DNA of 64,000 bases from Austropuccinia psidii (GCA_023105745.1 JALGQZ010000011.1:20920975-20984974); one strand, 5' to 3'. Counted from the stretch's first letter, positions 35,456 to 48,744 are shown. Notes: generated by a model from the letters alone, not told the origin. Program-made: numbers and translations.

Positions 35456-36800
35456 AAGAAGTTACTTCATCAGAAATACCTGGGAATGCTTTTTGAAATC
35501 AAAGAAATTTGATGCATGTCAATTAACCAAGGCTCAAAAATGAAATTTTCCTTAACAAAAAGAGAGAAATAATTCATGAAAAACATGAATAATAATATTC
35601 AAAACATATTAAGTCCATTGATGATGATGATACAAAATGGGAAAGATCATGTAGATGAGTGAAAAAGAAGAGAAAGGGAAAAGTAGGAGGAGAGAGAATA
35701 AACAAGAGAAAAAAAGGTCTGAAGACAAGGATAATAATAAAATAATTAATATTTTCATTATGATTGTCTTGGAAAAAATAACTGGCATCAATTGGGAGGA
35801 TTGGCCATTTTAAAATTATAGGTAAGTGATTTTTCCAATATGAAATAAGAAGTATTCCTTGAAAATTCCCAATTTCAATAAAATTGATGATGTGTTCAAT
35901 TTAGGAGCAGCATGAGAAAATCAGGGGAGTTAAATAAAATACTTTAATGATCAAACAGTTTAAAAAATAAGAAAATGAGGAAATAAGTGGTATCTTAGGC
36001 TATTAAAAGTTTGTAAAGTTTTTTTTCACTATTATTGACAAAAATTGAACAATTTGTTGATGATTTTTTTTCTAGTTTAAGATTTTAAATGCTTCTTATT
36101 TGTAAAAAAAGTCCATTTTTGTGGAAATTAAAAAGGGGAAAGGTAAAAAAACCTGAAATAAACTATAGCTTACCACCAAAAGTAAGAAATAATAACAACC
36201 TAATTAGATAAAAGAAATTGGTTTCTTTGAATTTGTGTGGGCCCATTTATGAAGAATATTCAAACAAAAGTAAATTGGAGTTAATACTCCCCAGTGATTC
36301 ATGGGGGGAAAAATAGGCAATATCACCTTGAATTCTTTTGTTGTGAAAATGAAAATAGAAGATTGGCCTTTTTTGGGGCATTTTTTGAGAGGTATTCATT
36401 GAAAACACGAAATTGGACAAAATTAGTATATAGAGTGGACCCAATTTATAAATATTGATAAAATTTATTGGTTAAATTAACCATTCTTCATAAAATCTTA
36501 AATATTAGTAATAACTTTGATAATAATATATTTTTTCATCTTACTTTAATAAATTTGAAATATATCTCCAATTATGAAAAAAAAATATACTCTAAGAACA
36601 CTTTCCAATCAGGAACAGTCATCATAATAAGAGCCTAGTGATCATCACAATCTACTCAAACCTCAAAAATGGCTCAAAGCTCTGTCTGAGATGAATGTTT
36701 CTAATGAAGCACTGAGAAAGGAACACAAGGGATCAATTTTTGGAAATTTAAAATTTTAGAGAAGAATTAGATGAAAAAGAAAGCAAAGTCTCACAATTTA
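35456..36800 (+). pseudogene. Coding-like remnant of unknown identity, 3' part
   Basis: Removing the solo LTR and one AAGAA joins the frame TTQEE to VTSSEIPGNAF, so the LTR seems to have split a once-coding sequence. Later fragments such as LLKPQKWLKALSEMNVSNEA (36650-36720) and HKGSIFGNLKF also look protein-like. The many stops show it is dead. Family not recognised. Confidence 0.35.
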
Positions 36801-37224
36801 CTTAAGTTTATAATTCCAAATTGGAAACCTTGTAGTAAAACGTCATTAAATGACAAAGAAATGGTCAGTAGATTACATGTTTTCATTTCTTTTAAAAGCT
36901 CTTCCACCTTTCCCTCTTTTGCTCATATAGCTTAAAGTAAAATTAACTTCTGATTATTACATTAGGACTCACAAACAATTTTGGTTTAAATTTTTTTTCC
37001 AAAACTCTTCATTTGAAATTGGAGATGATATGTTTCTTTATATTTGATAATATTATTTTAACTATATAAATGTAAAAGAATTATAAATTTTTGATTATTT
37101 TTAAATAATTAAGCTAATAAAGTTGGTGAAAAATACAAATGGAATAATAATATGAAATCAAAGCGCACCATTTAGCTCAAAATAAGCTCCCTGTTTTCTA
37201 CAGAAATTCCATGAGGTAACAAAG
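36801..37224. other. AT-rich spacer
   Basis: No gene seen. Confidence 0.5.
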
Positions 37225-37691
37225 TGTAAGGTGTGGATATGAAACTTTGATTAAAAATCAAGTACTTTTCCTATCCTCAAAATTTGTATAAGGTAGAATA
37301 TAATCAAAAATAGTATGAAATAGTATTTTTAAGAGGAAACACGCCAATTTTATTGTTTTTAATTTATAAGTATAAAACAATAATATTATAAAGATTTATT
37401 GTTTTACCAACAATAAAAATTTATCCAGAAATACTCTACAAGAGATATTTGAGGCTACAAAAGAAATTTCAATTGGAATTAATTGAGCAAGGAACTGAAA
37501 GCAATTAATTAAAGAACAAAGTATTTAAAAAGATATTTAAAGAGAAACACACCCAAAAGTGACCAGAATGAATTTGGAAACAAAGTGACAAAGGTAACAG
37601 TGATGAAAGATGCTTTAATTCACTTTTGGGGTGGTTCAGGGGTAAAAATGATTATGATGACTTTTTCATGTGGTTAAGAGGTTGAAAATGG

Positions 37692-37967
37692 TTGAAAAAG
37701 GGTGGTTGGAATATTTTATTGATTGGTTTAACAGTGTTTAGCCTAATTATAAAAGGAAAAGATTCTAACATGAAGAGAAAAGTGGGGCAAACAAGACGTT
37801 CTTTTATAGCCATCAATTTTCTTACTAAAAAAGTAACATTTACTCTTGTCAGTCGTGGAAAAGACTCTGAAAACAGAAAAGCCAATTATGGCATCATTGA
37901 ACCCTGGTTTAGACCAAAAAGGGCTGGTTTTAGCCATTTTAGACACTTAAATCAGCCATTACTATAG
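37692..37967 (+). other. Antisense ORF in the A2 3' LTR (91 codons)
   Basis: Frame shared with the other A LTRs: IIKGKDSNMKRKVGQTRRSF, then FLTKKVTFTLVSR, then NYGIIEPWFRPKR. The N-terminal part seen in the A3 copy is lost here through a roughly 30-bp deletion. Confidence 0.3.
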
Positions 37968-38126
37968 TAATACCTGGTCTAGAGCCTTTGAAACACGTCA
38001 GAATGTGTGTAAGAGATTCAAAAACCAGTTAAAGCTGCTTTTACTAAGATTGTTTTAAGTTAAGGGTAGTTTTACCCTCTTGGCAACAGTTAAAACTTCC
38101 ATGGTTGGTATCAAAACCTCATCATC

Positions 38127-38155
38127 AATTGAGTCACAGACCCTGTGACTCAATT
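38127..38155. repeat. Perfect 13-bp hairpin conserved in family A LTRs
   Basis: AATTGAGTCACAG, loop ACC, then CTGTGACTCAATT. The same hairpin occurs with few changes near 23237 (A1), 34468 (solo), 50567 (A2 5' LTR) and 57861 (A3). Confidence 0.8.
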
Positions 38156-38457
38156 CCAGGCCAAAAGTGATGAACTTTTGTGTGGATTCTGACATCTCAC
38201 ACCTGTCAGCAAGGATGTTGGGGGTCTGGCTCCCCCTTGGAGCTAGAGTGCCTTTTCCCCTCCAAAATTAATCTTTCCAATTTATTTTTTCTTTAATTCC
38301 TCATCATGTAATATACTTGTAATTTATACATACAGCTCAATTGAGTTTTAAAGTACACAACTGTAATAATTGATACCTAATAATTAAATTAAAGTTCACT
38401 TATTTAATACATGCACACATTTTGACATTTCAGTTGAAAATACTTTGATTCCTCATA

Positions 38458-39897
38458 TGTCAGCCTGTGACTCAAAACCAGAGCACAAGCATGACAGCCA
38501 ATACACCATAAATCAATGGTATAGCCAAGATACCACCAAAACATGGAACTGAGCCAAATTAGCTCAAAAGGTATCAAAAGAAAGAGGAAACTCACCTCTT
38601 TCTGAAAATACAAGTCCCATCACCATAGGACAAGAAATAACAAAGTTATTCCTGCTCAAAGTCATTGCTGAGCATAAACCTTAATTTTCACCTCTCATCT
38701 AAAATCTAGAAGGAGAGGCTTAACCCCATCAAATGGGTATTCAAAATGAAGCTCTAAGCAAGGGCTATCCAATGGTACCAGCCAAACTGAGCTAGCACCA
38801 GTATTACTTGAGTTATGGTCAAATTCAGACCAAATAAGGGTGAACAAAACTTTCACCTCTCATCTAACTTTTACAGTTTTAGTGTGAGATACTTAAAGTG
38901 GGGTCTTTTTGGAAAGAGCACAATCAGGGCTATCTGATGGTGCCATCCATTTCCCGATAACTCAACTACAACAGAAGTTATTGGCCAAACAAGCTTAATA
39001 CAGCTTTTTGCCCAAACCACGCCAATGTACAAAAATACTTGTACATGGGATAACTTTGTCATATTTAATGATAACCATGTCAAGTTGGGTACCATTGTGT
39101 AGAGCTCATATAGAGCTATTCAATGAACCAACTTTGAGCTTGATATCTCAAAAACTGACAGAGTTATGACCATTTTAAGGTCAAAATCCCACCAGCTGTC
39201 ATATACAGCCTTACCATGGGATAACACCCCATAACCATGAATGTGAGGTGTCAAATAGACGAAGAAGCATGTTTTTACTTCAATACCTCATATGTCAGTC
39301 AATACTGGGGTCCCATACAGCTTCTGTACAGCATTCTACGCGTCATACACGTCAGAATCAGGCTGTGAGGTCCCCAGATGAAAATTTTCACCCTGTATTG
39401 GTGAAAACTGCTCAGATGTGGTTTCAAAACCACATCTGAGCCCAATACAGGGTATACAGGCTGTTTGTAAACCACAAGCCTGTCCTAGAGAGTGAAAAAT
39501 CTTCACTTCCTCTACGTGGAAAGGTCTAGCAGCCTTTCCACCCCAATTTCAGGATAAAAGGAGGGCTTTTCACAGCCAAAGACCTTTCCTCATCCTGCTC
39601 TTGAATACCCTACGTAGTAAACTGTCAAAAACAGTTTTACTCTTGGGTAATAATCAGGTATTATTATAATCTTAATAATTGTAGTCTTTATTATTGTAAC
39701 CCAACAGGTAAAGCTGCACCCAGGGCTTTCAACAGCGCTCACCACCACTATATCCACTATAGTAAAGCCCTTTTATTATTAAATTAAAACCATCTTCAAC
39801 TCTTATAAAACCTTTTTAACCTTTATATACCGTGTCACAGTCATAGTTAAAAGTTGTAAATACACTTTATTACTCTTATCATAGACTCAGCCTGACA
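38458..39897 (+). repeat. Solo LTR of family B, target duplication TCATA
   Basis: Starts TGTCAGCCTGTGACTC and ends AGACTCAGCCTGACA, 1440 bp. TCATA precedes it (38453-38457) and follows it (39898-39902). It lies in the 3' LTR of A2, in a spot that reads CCTCATAACTTCTAAAC in uninterrupted copies. Confidence 0.95.
39391..39452. repeat. 62-base two-part hairpin conserved in family B LTRs
   Basis: Outer stem CCCTGTATTGG/CCAATACAGGG (11 bp) encloses an inner stem CTCAGATGTGGTTT/AAACCACATCTGAG (14 bp) with a 2-base loop; both are perfect here. Recognisable in the B LTRs at about 42539-42600, 49559-49620 (inverted) and 54155-54215. Confidence 0.85.
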
Positions 39898-40390
39898 TCA
39901 TAACTTCTAAACTACACACAACACCTCAATTTTAACACAAAATTTGATGGTTAACACCACATGTGATGTGAATTAAATTAAGGTTTTGAGGATTTTCACC
40001 TTTCGTACAGAAAATACTAAAAACTTGTTTGAAGCTTATTTAGAGTTGAGTTATAGAAATTTTACCCAGAAATGACCCCACCTTATTTTTTATGAGGGAT
40101 CCAATGGTGAAGTAATTTTTTAAGTTTATTTATTGAATAAAAGGTTATATATATTTTATGTAAATTTTTACCAAAAATATTCTAATTTCATTAATTTTAT
40201 TAAAAATTCATTTTTACTTAATTTTTTCAAGTAAAAATGCATTTTTAATTGAATTTTTTTTGTATATAAATTTGTATTTATATTTATATTTTTATTTTTA
40301 AAATATAAATAAATTTGTTTTACTTATATTTATATCTTATCTTGTTATTGGTGGTCTTTTGGGTATATGAAAATACCTCTAAGGCTCACA

Positions 40391-43300
40391 TTCCCTCCCC
40401 CTAAAAAAGAAAATTACTTTGTAATATTGTTATTTCTAGTGTTTCCAAACCTTCTGAGAAGTTTAGTAGCTTCAGGTATTTTATTTTCTGCTAACCATTC
40501 ATCTTCACAAGCTGGGTCACTGTACCTAACAAGGTATTCCCTTACTTTATTGGTTATCAACTTTCTTTCTTTGAGAACTTTGGTAATCTGTTTAATACCA
40601 GATGATTCAATAGGAGGTATAACTTGGGGAACTTCATTCCTCAAGGGAAATTTTTCAGCATCACTAGATTTATATGGTTTTATCAAGCTCACTGGAAATG
40701 TAGGGTGCTTATTTCTGAGTCATTCAGTTAACTATACTTCAACAGAATTTTCTCCATGGAGGGCCTTAATAGAAAATGGTCCTGTGAAGGAATCTTTGAG
40801 ATTTTTACATCCTCTGATGGTATTGAATTTAGTGGCGGATACAAGTACCAAATCTCCCAATTTGAAATCTGGAGTGGCATGTGACTTCTACCATTTGTCC
40901 TTAGCATATGCAAAAGAGTCTTCCATGCACCTTACTGCATGCTTTCTAGCTTTATCTAGAATTTATTTGAAGCTAGCAGCTGTAGGATAAATTTCAACCA
41001 ATTCTTTCCTTAAGAAATCTTGAGGTAATTTGGAATTCCATCCTTTTTCTAGAATAGCAGGAGTTTGATTGGTACTGGCATGGATAGATGTCTTATATGC
41101 CAATTTTAGTGCTGGTAAAAGAGTACATCAATCATGGGTATATCCATGACAATCTTTGAATTCAAGGCCATATGCACAAAATCTTCTTACCATATTTTCC
41201 AAGGTTTGGATCATTCTTTCAGCCAGACCATCAGTTTGTGGGTGGTAGGCTGTAGAGAAGGATAACTTTGTCCCAAATAGTTGGTGAAGATTTGTTCATA
41301 GTGCTGAGGTGAATTTGGGATCTCTGTCATTAATGATGTTTGTGAATATGCCAGTCCATGATATTACTCTATTCCACATCAGAAGAGCTGTATCCATGGC
41401 TGCAACATCCTTGCGACATGGTAGAAAGATTGGAGTCTTACTAAATCTGTCAACAATCACTAGGAAAGCATTATAGCTTCTGTCACCCCCTGGTGGCAGA
41501 CCAGTTACCCAATCCATATGGACAATTTCCCAAGGTCTGCTGGGTTCTTGGATTTTGATCATATTTCCAAGCCTTTTGCCAGTGGATTGATTTTCTTTTT
41601 GACATCTGTCAGCCTGTGACTCAAAACCAGAGCACAAGCATGACAGCCAAAATACCATAAACCAATGGTATAGCCAAGATATCACCAAAACATGGAGTTG
41701 AGCCAAATCAGCTCAAAAGGTATCAAAAGGAAGAGGAAAATAACCTCTTTCTGAAAACATAAGTCCCATCACCATAGGACAAGAAATAACAAAGTTATTC
41801 CTGCTCAAAGTTATTGCTGAGCATAAACCTTAATTTTCACCTCCCATCTAAAATATAGAAGGAGAGGCTTAACCCCAGCAAATGGGTACTATAAATGAAG
41901 CTCTAAGCCAGGGCTATCCAATGGTACCAGCCAAACTGAGCTAGCATCAATATTACTGGAGTTATGGTCAATTTCAGGCCAAAGAAGGGTGAACAAAACA
42001 TTCACCTCTCATCTAACTTCTACAGTTTTAGTGTGAGATACTTGAAGTGGGGTCTTTTTGGAAAGAGCACTATCAGGGCTATCTGATTGTGTCATCCATT
42101 TCCCCATAGCTCAACTAGAAAAAAAGTTATGGGGCAAATAAGCTCAATACAGCTTTTTGCCTATACCACACAAATGTACAAAAATCTTGTACATGGGATA
42201 ACCTTGCCATATTTAATGATTGCCATATCAACTGAGGGACCATTGTATAGAGCACATACTTGGCTACACACTGAACCAATTTTGAGGTTGATATCCCAAG
42301 AATTGACAAAGCTATGGCTGTTTTAAGGTCAGACTCCTACCTGCTGTCATATACAGCCTTACCATGGGAGAATATCCCATAACCATGAATATGAGGTGTC
42401 AAATAGACAAAGAAGCTTTTTTTTACTTCAATACCTCATATGTAGGTCAATACTGGGGTCCCATACAGTTTCTGTACAGCATTCTACGCGTCATACACGT
42501 CAGAATCAGGCTGTGAGGTCCCCAGATGAAACTTTTCACCCTGTATTGGTGAAAACTGCCCAGATGCGGTTTCAAAACCACATCTGAGCCCAATGCAGGC
42601 TATACAGGCTGTTTGTAAACCACAAGCCAGAACTAGAGAGTGAAAAAATCTTCACTTCCTCTATGTGGAAAGGTCTAGCACCCTTTCCACCCCATTTCAG
42701 TTTAAAAAGGAGGCTTTTCACAGCCAGAATTGTTTCCTCATCCTGCTCTTGAATATCCTATGTAGAAAACTGTCCAAAACAGCTTTACTCTTGGGTAATA
42801 ATCAGGGTATAATTATAATCTTAATTATTGTAGTTCTTATTATAGTAATCCAACTGGTAAGACTGCATCCAGGGTTCTCAACAGCGCTCACCAACACTAT
42901 TTTCCAATAGTAGAACCCTTTTATTATATTATAAACCATTATATTATTTAAAAACTCTTCTTTTAAAATTATTTTCACGTGTCACAGTCATAGTTCTAGT
43001 TGTAAATAGCCTAATTACTGCTTCAACATAGACTCCAGCTGACAACATCTGTCACAGGTTTTGCAATACTCTGCAACATCCTTATGCCACATTGGCCACC
43101 ATATGCAGGTCTTTTATTTTTTCTCTTGTTCTGTACTCAGACAGATGTCTGGAGGAAGGGCTGTCATGGCATTCTTTGAGCACAAGATTGATTAAGGACC
43201 TGTCCACAACTGTCATGACACATTTATTCATAGTTCTGGGGTAAATTATACCATCCAGTAAGTGGAATCTACCTTAATCATATGATTTTCTCCATATCTC

Positions 43301-45600
43301 ATCTAAGGCATGAGTCGAAGAATTTTCTTTGAAGTCCTTAGTAAGTAATTGGCATAAAATGCTAAAATGATTATCCTGAGTGTAACAGTTTCTTACCTAC
43401 TCAAATAAAGTGGTGTTCAGGTCTGTAACACTGATTCCTTGAATGGAGATTTTTGGAGAAGCTTCTTCTGGAACATAAGCAGGATTATCAAGATTATTTG
43501 GTAAGGGCCATTTGCTCAGTCAATCTGTATTTTTATGAATATTCCCATCTTTATGAACAATAGTCATATTACCCCTATACTCTTGTATGCCTATTTGCCA
43601 TCTGAGCATATGCCTTTTAGGAGTCTTCATGTTTAAAAGTGACTTAAGAGCGTTAAAATCTGTTATTACTTAAAAAACACATCCTTCCAGAAAGTAATTC
43701 AGTTTCTCTGAGGCCCAGACAAGGCACAAGCACTCCATTTTAATGGCTCAATATCTGGCTTCAGTTGGTTTTATTTTCCTGGATATGCAGCATATGGGTC
43801 CTTCCACAGGTTTATCATTGATAATCTGGACTTGATGAAGTGCAGCACCAAGCCCATCCCCTGATGCATCAATATAAAGCTTAAAAGGCAGCTTAAAGTA
43901 TGGCATCAGTAAGAGTGGAGCAGTGGTCAAGGCTTGTCTCAAGGATTAAAAGGCTTTGACTCTGTCAACAGTCATTTAAAATACTGTGTCTTTGTCACAT
44001 AATTTATAAAGAGGTCTTGCTATGGATGAAAAATCCTTAATATGTTACCTGTAATATCCTGAAAACCCCAAAATCTATGAATTTCTTTCTTGTTCAGAGG
44101 CATGGGTTTCAGAAATACTTCTGAAACCTTGCTCTTGTCAATTCCAAGGGATAAACCAGATAATACATGTCCCAGTGCTTTAAGTTCTTTGAATCCAAAA
44201 TGGCATTTATTCAAGGAAATTTTCATGTTCATAGATTGTATTTTTGTCAAAAATCTGGATAATCTGTACATATGTTCTTCCCAAGTTCTGGAACAGACAA
44301 TAATATAATCAATGTAAATGATTAACCATCATTCTGAAAATTCTTCAGGGAAGATTTCATTCATCATTCTTTGAAAGTGTGAAGGTTCATTCTTGATACC
44401 AAAAGGCATACTCAAATATTCATATACTCCACAATGAACAATAATTCTCAAGTATTTTATTGCCCTTGGTGTCACTACATTCTGGTGAAATCCCTTAAGG
44501 GCATCCATAGTGGTCATATACACTGCTTGAGATATCTGGGTAAGGGAAATTTAGATTTTTGGTATTGGGTACCTGTCTGGAACAGTTTAAGTGTTCAGAG
44601 CTCTAAAGTCCTCAGCCATTCTAGATTTTCCATTATGCCATGCCACTATGACTAGTGTAGTTATTTCTACTTCCTCATCATGGCCAACCTTTCTTATTAC
44701 ACCAAGGTCTATAATTTCTTCAATATGGATCTACAGAGCTTCTCTTGATCTAGGACTTGCTGGATATGAAGGTCTTCTGAAGAGTGGTGTATAAGGTCTC
44801 CCAATCTTAAGGATAATTTCAACTTCATGACCAATAATTTCCCCCAAAGGTTCTTTGTCTTATGCAAATGCTTCTCTGTGGTCATATAAAAGGGAAGAAA
44901 GTTCATTTTCCTGACTATCAGTCAGTTGAAGGCTTATTTCAGCTTCATCTAACGGTTCAGATTTAAATCTTTCCAGCTCTAAGTTGACTGGTGCTACTTT
45001 AATTACTGTAATTTGTCTTGTAAATGGTAAAAAGGCAAATTTTTGATGCTTATTGTCTCCAATAGTAAAGTATCTGTCCTTGTTGTTATGTAGGTCTATT
45101 CCATACATGATCAAATAGTCATCTTCCCATATAAAATGGGTAGTAGAGCAATTTTTCATAACAAAAAATTCAACAGTGATTCTTAAATTTACATTAATAT
45201 GTGGAAATATGACATTGGTCTCAAAGATTCCCAATGCTTTCATTGGATTACTTGCACTATTGAATTTTATACCATCAATTGGTAACAATTGGTCTTCAAA
45301 ATTTGGTACACAAGTCTTAAGAAGATTTGCCAAAACAAGAGCAGAAGGCTCCTGGGTCAAGTAAAAGTTTGATGGGATTGTTGTCAATTACCACTTTTCT
45401 TATGCAGGAGTTACCAGATGTATAACATTTTCCCCTGTTTGGTTTGGTTTTCATAGGTTTTGCATCTTGAATTTTTGAAAAATCAAGTTGACCATTGCTT
45501 AATTGTGGTAAGTGGGAATAAGATTCCATGATGTCAAAAGTGGAATTGATATTTTCTATATCTTTTGAAGATTCAAAAAATATTGATGACTTATCATCTG
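40391..45600 (-). pseudogene. Family A copy A2: pol part, interrupted by a B LTR
   Basis: In coding order, right to left: the protease block LLLDPGAFCSCF near 45360-45390; reverse transcriptase at about 44800-44020, with YIDD changed to YIDY near 44310 and a TGA just before it; RNase H at about 43990-43480 ([17 protein letters not shown]); the integrase zinc region up to 43045; the B LTR at 41607-43044; then the rest of the integrase with [15 protein letters not shown] and a chromodomain-like end (REYLVRYSDPACEDEWLAEN, 40580-40500). The polypurine tract is at 40391-40403. Stops and frameshifts occur throughout. The two integrase halves match an uninterrupted copy in A3. Confidence 0.9.
41607..43044 (+). 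repeat. Solo LTR of family B in A2 integrase, target duplication ACATC
   Basis: Starts TGTCAGCCTGTGACTC and ends GACTCCAGCTGACA, 1438 bp. ACATC lies at 41602-41606 and 43045-43049. A3 shows the empty site as GGCATCTGTCACAGG. It is close in sequence to the B LTR at 38458. Confidence 0.95.
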
Positions 45601-47736
45601 AATTTTCTTCAATTATATTGTCATCTTTTCAACATAAGGTTCTTTTTCAATGTCAATTTCATTTATTTCCCCCCTCTTTGGACATATATTGGCTAGGTGG
45701 GTGGTGCTTTGGCAAATATGGCACTTTCTGATTATATCTGCAGATTTATACTTAACATTATTATAATTTTCTATTGAATTTTTGTCCACAGAATCTTTCC
45801 AAGGTTTATTAAATCTTGTTTTGAGATTCACCCTACTAGAGCCAATCCTGGTTCTGGTGGTTACTTACTCTAATATGTGAATAATATCTTATTCTGAAGT
45901 TTGTTCAGTAGTCCTGCTCTTGACAGAATTCTCTAAGTCCCCTCCACATTGTCTCAGAATCTTTCTGTGGATCATAAATTTTGACATGTCAGGATACAAT
46001 GCTGTTAATCTGTCTGTTTGTTGGAAAAATCATGGTAAAGATTTGTCTTTATCAGCATTAAATTTGGGAGATTAAAAGGCTGTTTCCACTTCAAACCTCC
46101 AACAATCATTGGCCCATTTGTTGATAATTTGGGGTTTCCACCAAGTCCAACTTTGGTGTCCATGTGCTTTTCTTAATTTGATATAACAACTGTGAGCTGA
46201 TCTGGTAAACAAGGTGTTAAACCTTGATGTTACCAATCTTTATGGTAATTCACAATATTCTTTAATCATCTCAATACCTCTGATGAATTCCATATGGTCA
46301 TCTTCTCCTTCACTACTGAAGTGAGGCCATTCTTTAAGTTTTGGTACTTCTTTCAGGAGTGCTTCTCCCATTGATGGTTCCAAGTTATGAAAAGAAGTGG
46401 AAAATTCATTTTTTAAATGTGAGTTTTCAACCTCCAATACTTGTGGATTTGGAATTCTTGTGCCCTCATTCTGATTCAAAGGTAGAGACATTCTTGGTAA
46501 GGTGTGAAGTAATTGTTCAATATCATTCATTTTACTATTGTTACACCTTTGGGAATTTCTGAATTCATGTTGCAAACTTTGTATTGAATTTATTACATTA
46601 GATTTATGATTATCTTCTGTTTGTGTTAGTTCTTTCCATAGTTCTGTTTGTGTATTATTATCAGAGTTGATCTGATACAACTTCATTTCTAATTTAGATA
46701 TTTCCTCTTGTGAGGTGTAAAACACTTTCTCAAGGCAATTGCATATGTCTTCACTTCAGTAAATGATTTTGAAATATTCTCAAGAACACTTTTATTCTCC
46801 TTTTTGATAGTTCTTATGGCTTGTTTTATTCTTGTTTCAATTATGTCATCAATATTGAATTTAGAATATTTGTCTGTTAATTCTTGCATAATGGCAGATT
46901 GTTCATTTATCTTATTTCCAAAATAGTTTTCATTATTAGAAGCTTTAATTTTTCTTAAAGCTTTCTCAAAACAAATAAGTGTTTCATTTATTCAGCTCAG
47001 ACTTAAGTTGTTTTTTTTAAGATTGTTACAAATGGATGAATTTTTATCAGAAACATGAGCTTTTACGTCATTTATAGCTTCATACAGCTCTGGGATAGAA
47101 TAAAAAATGTCAGAAATAATTTCTGATATTTTAATCTGGATTCCTCCTTTTTATATAACTCCATCATTGTTCTGGCCATCTGAAATACATTTTGCATGGC
47201 ATCCTGCAGCCCTGGCTGTAAGTTTTTGTGGCTGGTGCCTTGCCTTTGCCCTTGTTTTGAGCTTGTGGCTGCTTTTTCACGTTGGAATTGCTGCTGCTGG
47301 CTACTGGGGCTGTTTTTGGCACTTGCTTGGGTGGTGGAAGGTTGGTTTTCCTCCATTCTGCTGTTAAAAGCATCATGTTCTTCTTTTCCATCAATGGATG
47401 CCATCCATTGAGTAACTTTCAAGTGCTGGGATGGCCCAGGAATTTTCTCACAATCAGGTAAGGATTCATGCAGGTTTTCCACAGATCTGCAATTAATTGT
47501 TTTAAGCCTTCTGGCTGGCTTTGTATATGTCCACTGAGGCTTCTTGTGGCAGTGTCATCTCTGTTTGAAGGTAAAATAGTATTATCAGCTGAAGAATGAC
47601 ATAATTTATTAATTTGGAGGTCATCAACTGACCCTTGTCCTTTTCTATCTGATTGGCTTCTGCCATAATAACGTCTATGACCTTTTTGGAAGCTGCTTGA
47701 GGGGTTACAGTGGGCTCCTGATCTGGTTGAAGGCAT
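45601..47736 (-). pseudogene. Family A copy A2: gag part
   Basis: The start at 47736 (MPSTRSGAHCNPSSS) follows the leader and LTR and is the best-kept gag start of the three A copies. Domains: a basic, S/R-rich N-terminus; a Q-rich linker (QQQQFQREKAA, 47290); a helical coiled-coil middle (46890-46600, with repeated I/K/E patterns); a capsid-like part around 46380-46240 (LKEWPHFSSEGEDDHMEFIR); and an intact CX2CX4HX4C zinc knuckle CHICQSTTHLANIC at 45675-45730. Frameshifts occur near 47480 and 47070, with stops in the middle. Gag proteins coat the element RNA in cytoplasmic particles. Confidence 0.87.
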
Positions 47737-48195
47737 ATTTTATGATTAAAAGGCTTAAAAATAGTATTCTTATGTAAAAAATCTTACTATTGGCCAAATT
47801 ATTTGCCTTCTGAAGGGTATTAGTTATATTCAAGTTAATTGAGTCAGAAGAAATTGGTTCAGGTTGATTATTCTGATTTATAATAATTGTATTATTATGG
47901 TCAGAATCCACAGTGCTTGCAGGAATAATGCTTGTTACTGTTGAGGCTGTTTCAACATTTTCTTGTCTTATCACGTTTACAGAAACTAAAATTAATGAAA
48001 AAGCCAATTGATTAAGTAAAAAAAAGGATTTTTCCAAGAGAGAAATGAAAAAAATAACACCTCACTTATAATATGAAAAAAATTATTTTTCATGGACTTT
48101 TATGAATTATAAGTATTTTTTATATGTTTTTAAATTTTCCAATATAAGAAAAAAAGATTGAAAAAGAGTAAACAATTATGTCACAGGTAAAATAT
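47737..48195 (-). other. Leader of copy A2
   Basis: About 460 bp between the primer-binding site and the gag ATG. No gene is supported here; the ORF at 47705-48037 extends the gag frame upstream of the start or is fortuitous. Confidence 0.5.
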
Positions 48196-48210
48196 CATGG
48201 CTGGCCCCCA
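48196..48210 (-). other. Probable tRNA primer-binding site of copy A2
   Basis: On the minus strand, two bases after the LTR end, comes TGGGGGCCAGCCATG. Its plus-strand complement CATGGCTGGCCCCCA ends in CCA, as a tRNA 3' end must. I cannot name the tRNA. Confidence 0.5.
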
Positions 48211-48744
48211 AATGTAAGGCGTGGATATGAAACTTTGATTAAAAATGAAGTACTTTCCCTGTCCTCAAAATTTGTATAAGGTAAAATATAATTAAAAATA
48301 GTATGAGAATAGTATTTTTAAGATAGAACATTCCATTTTTTGGTTTTTAACTTTATAAGTATAAAAAAATAATATTATAAAGATTTATTGTTTTACCAAC
48401 AATAAATATTTATTCAAAAATCCTTTACAAGAGATATTCAGGCTACAAAAGAAATTTCTTCAAGAGCAATTTCAATTGGAGTTAATTGAGCAAAGAACTG
48501 CAAGAAATTATTTAAAGAAAAAAGTATTTAAAGAGATATTCAAAGAGAAACCATTCCCAAAAGTGACCAGAGTGAATTTGGAAACAAAGTGACAAAGTTA
48601 ACAGTGATGAAAGATGCTTTGATGCACTTTTGGGGTGATTCAAGGGGTAAAAATGATTATAAGAGTTACAAAAAATGATTATAATGATTTTTCACGTGGT
48701 TAAAAGGTTAAAGATGCTTTAAAAAGGGTGGTTGGAATCTTTTA

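Larger units (their letters stand above)
37225..40390 (-). repeat. 3' LTR of copy A2 (family A), split by a B LTR
   Basis: Starts TGTAAGGTGTGGATATGAAA and ends CCTCTAAGGCTCACA, next to the polypurine tract of A2. The B LTR at 38458-39897 lies inside; without it the LTR is about 1.72 kb. The left flank is CAAAG, but the right flank of the element at 51423 is TGCCC, so the two ends do not show matching target duplications. Confidence 0.88.

Noticed and set aside
39248..39439. 63-codon ORF repeated at 42396-42587
   Set aside because: Both lie in recent B LTR copies that match at the DNA level, and the frame ends in the hairpin; this gives no evidence of coding.
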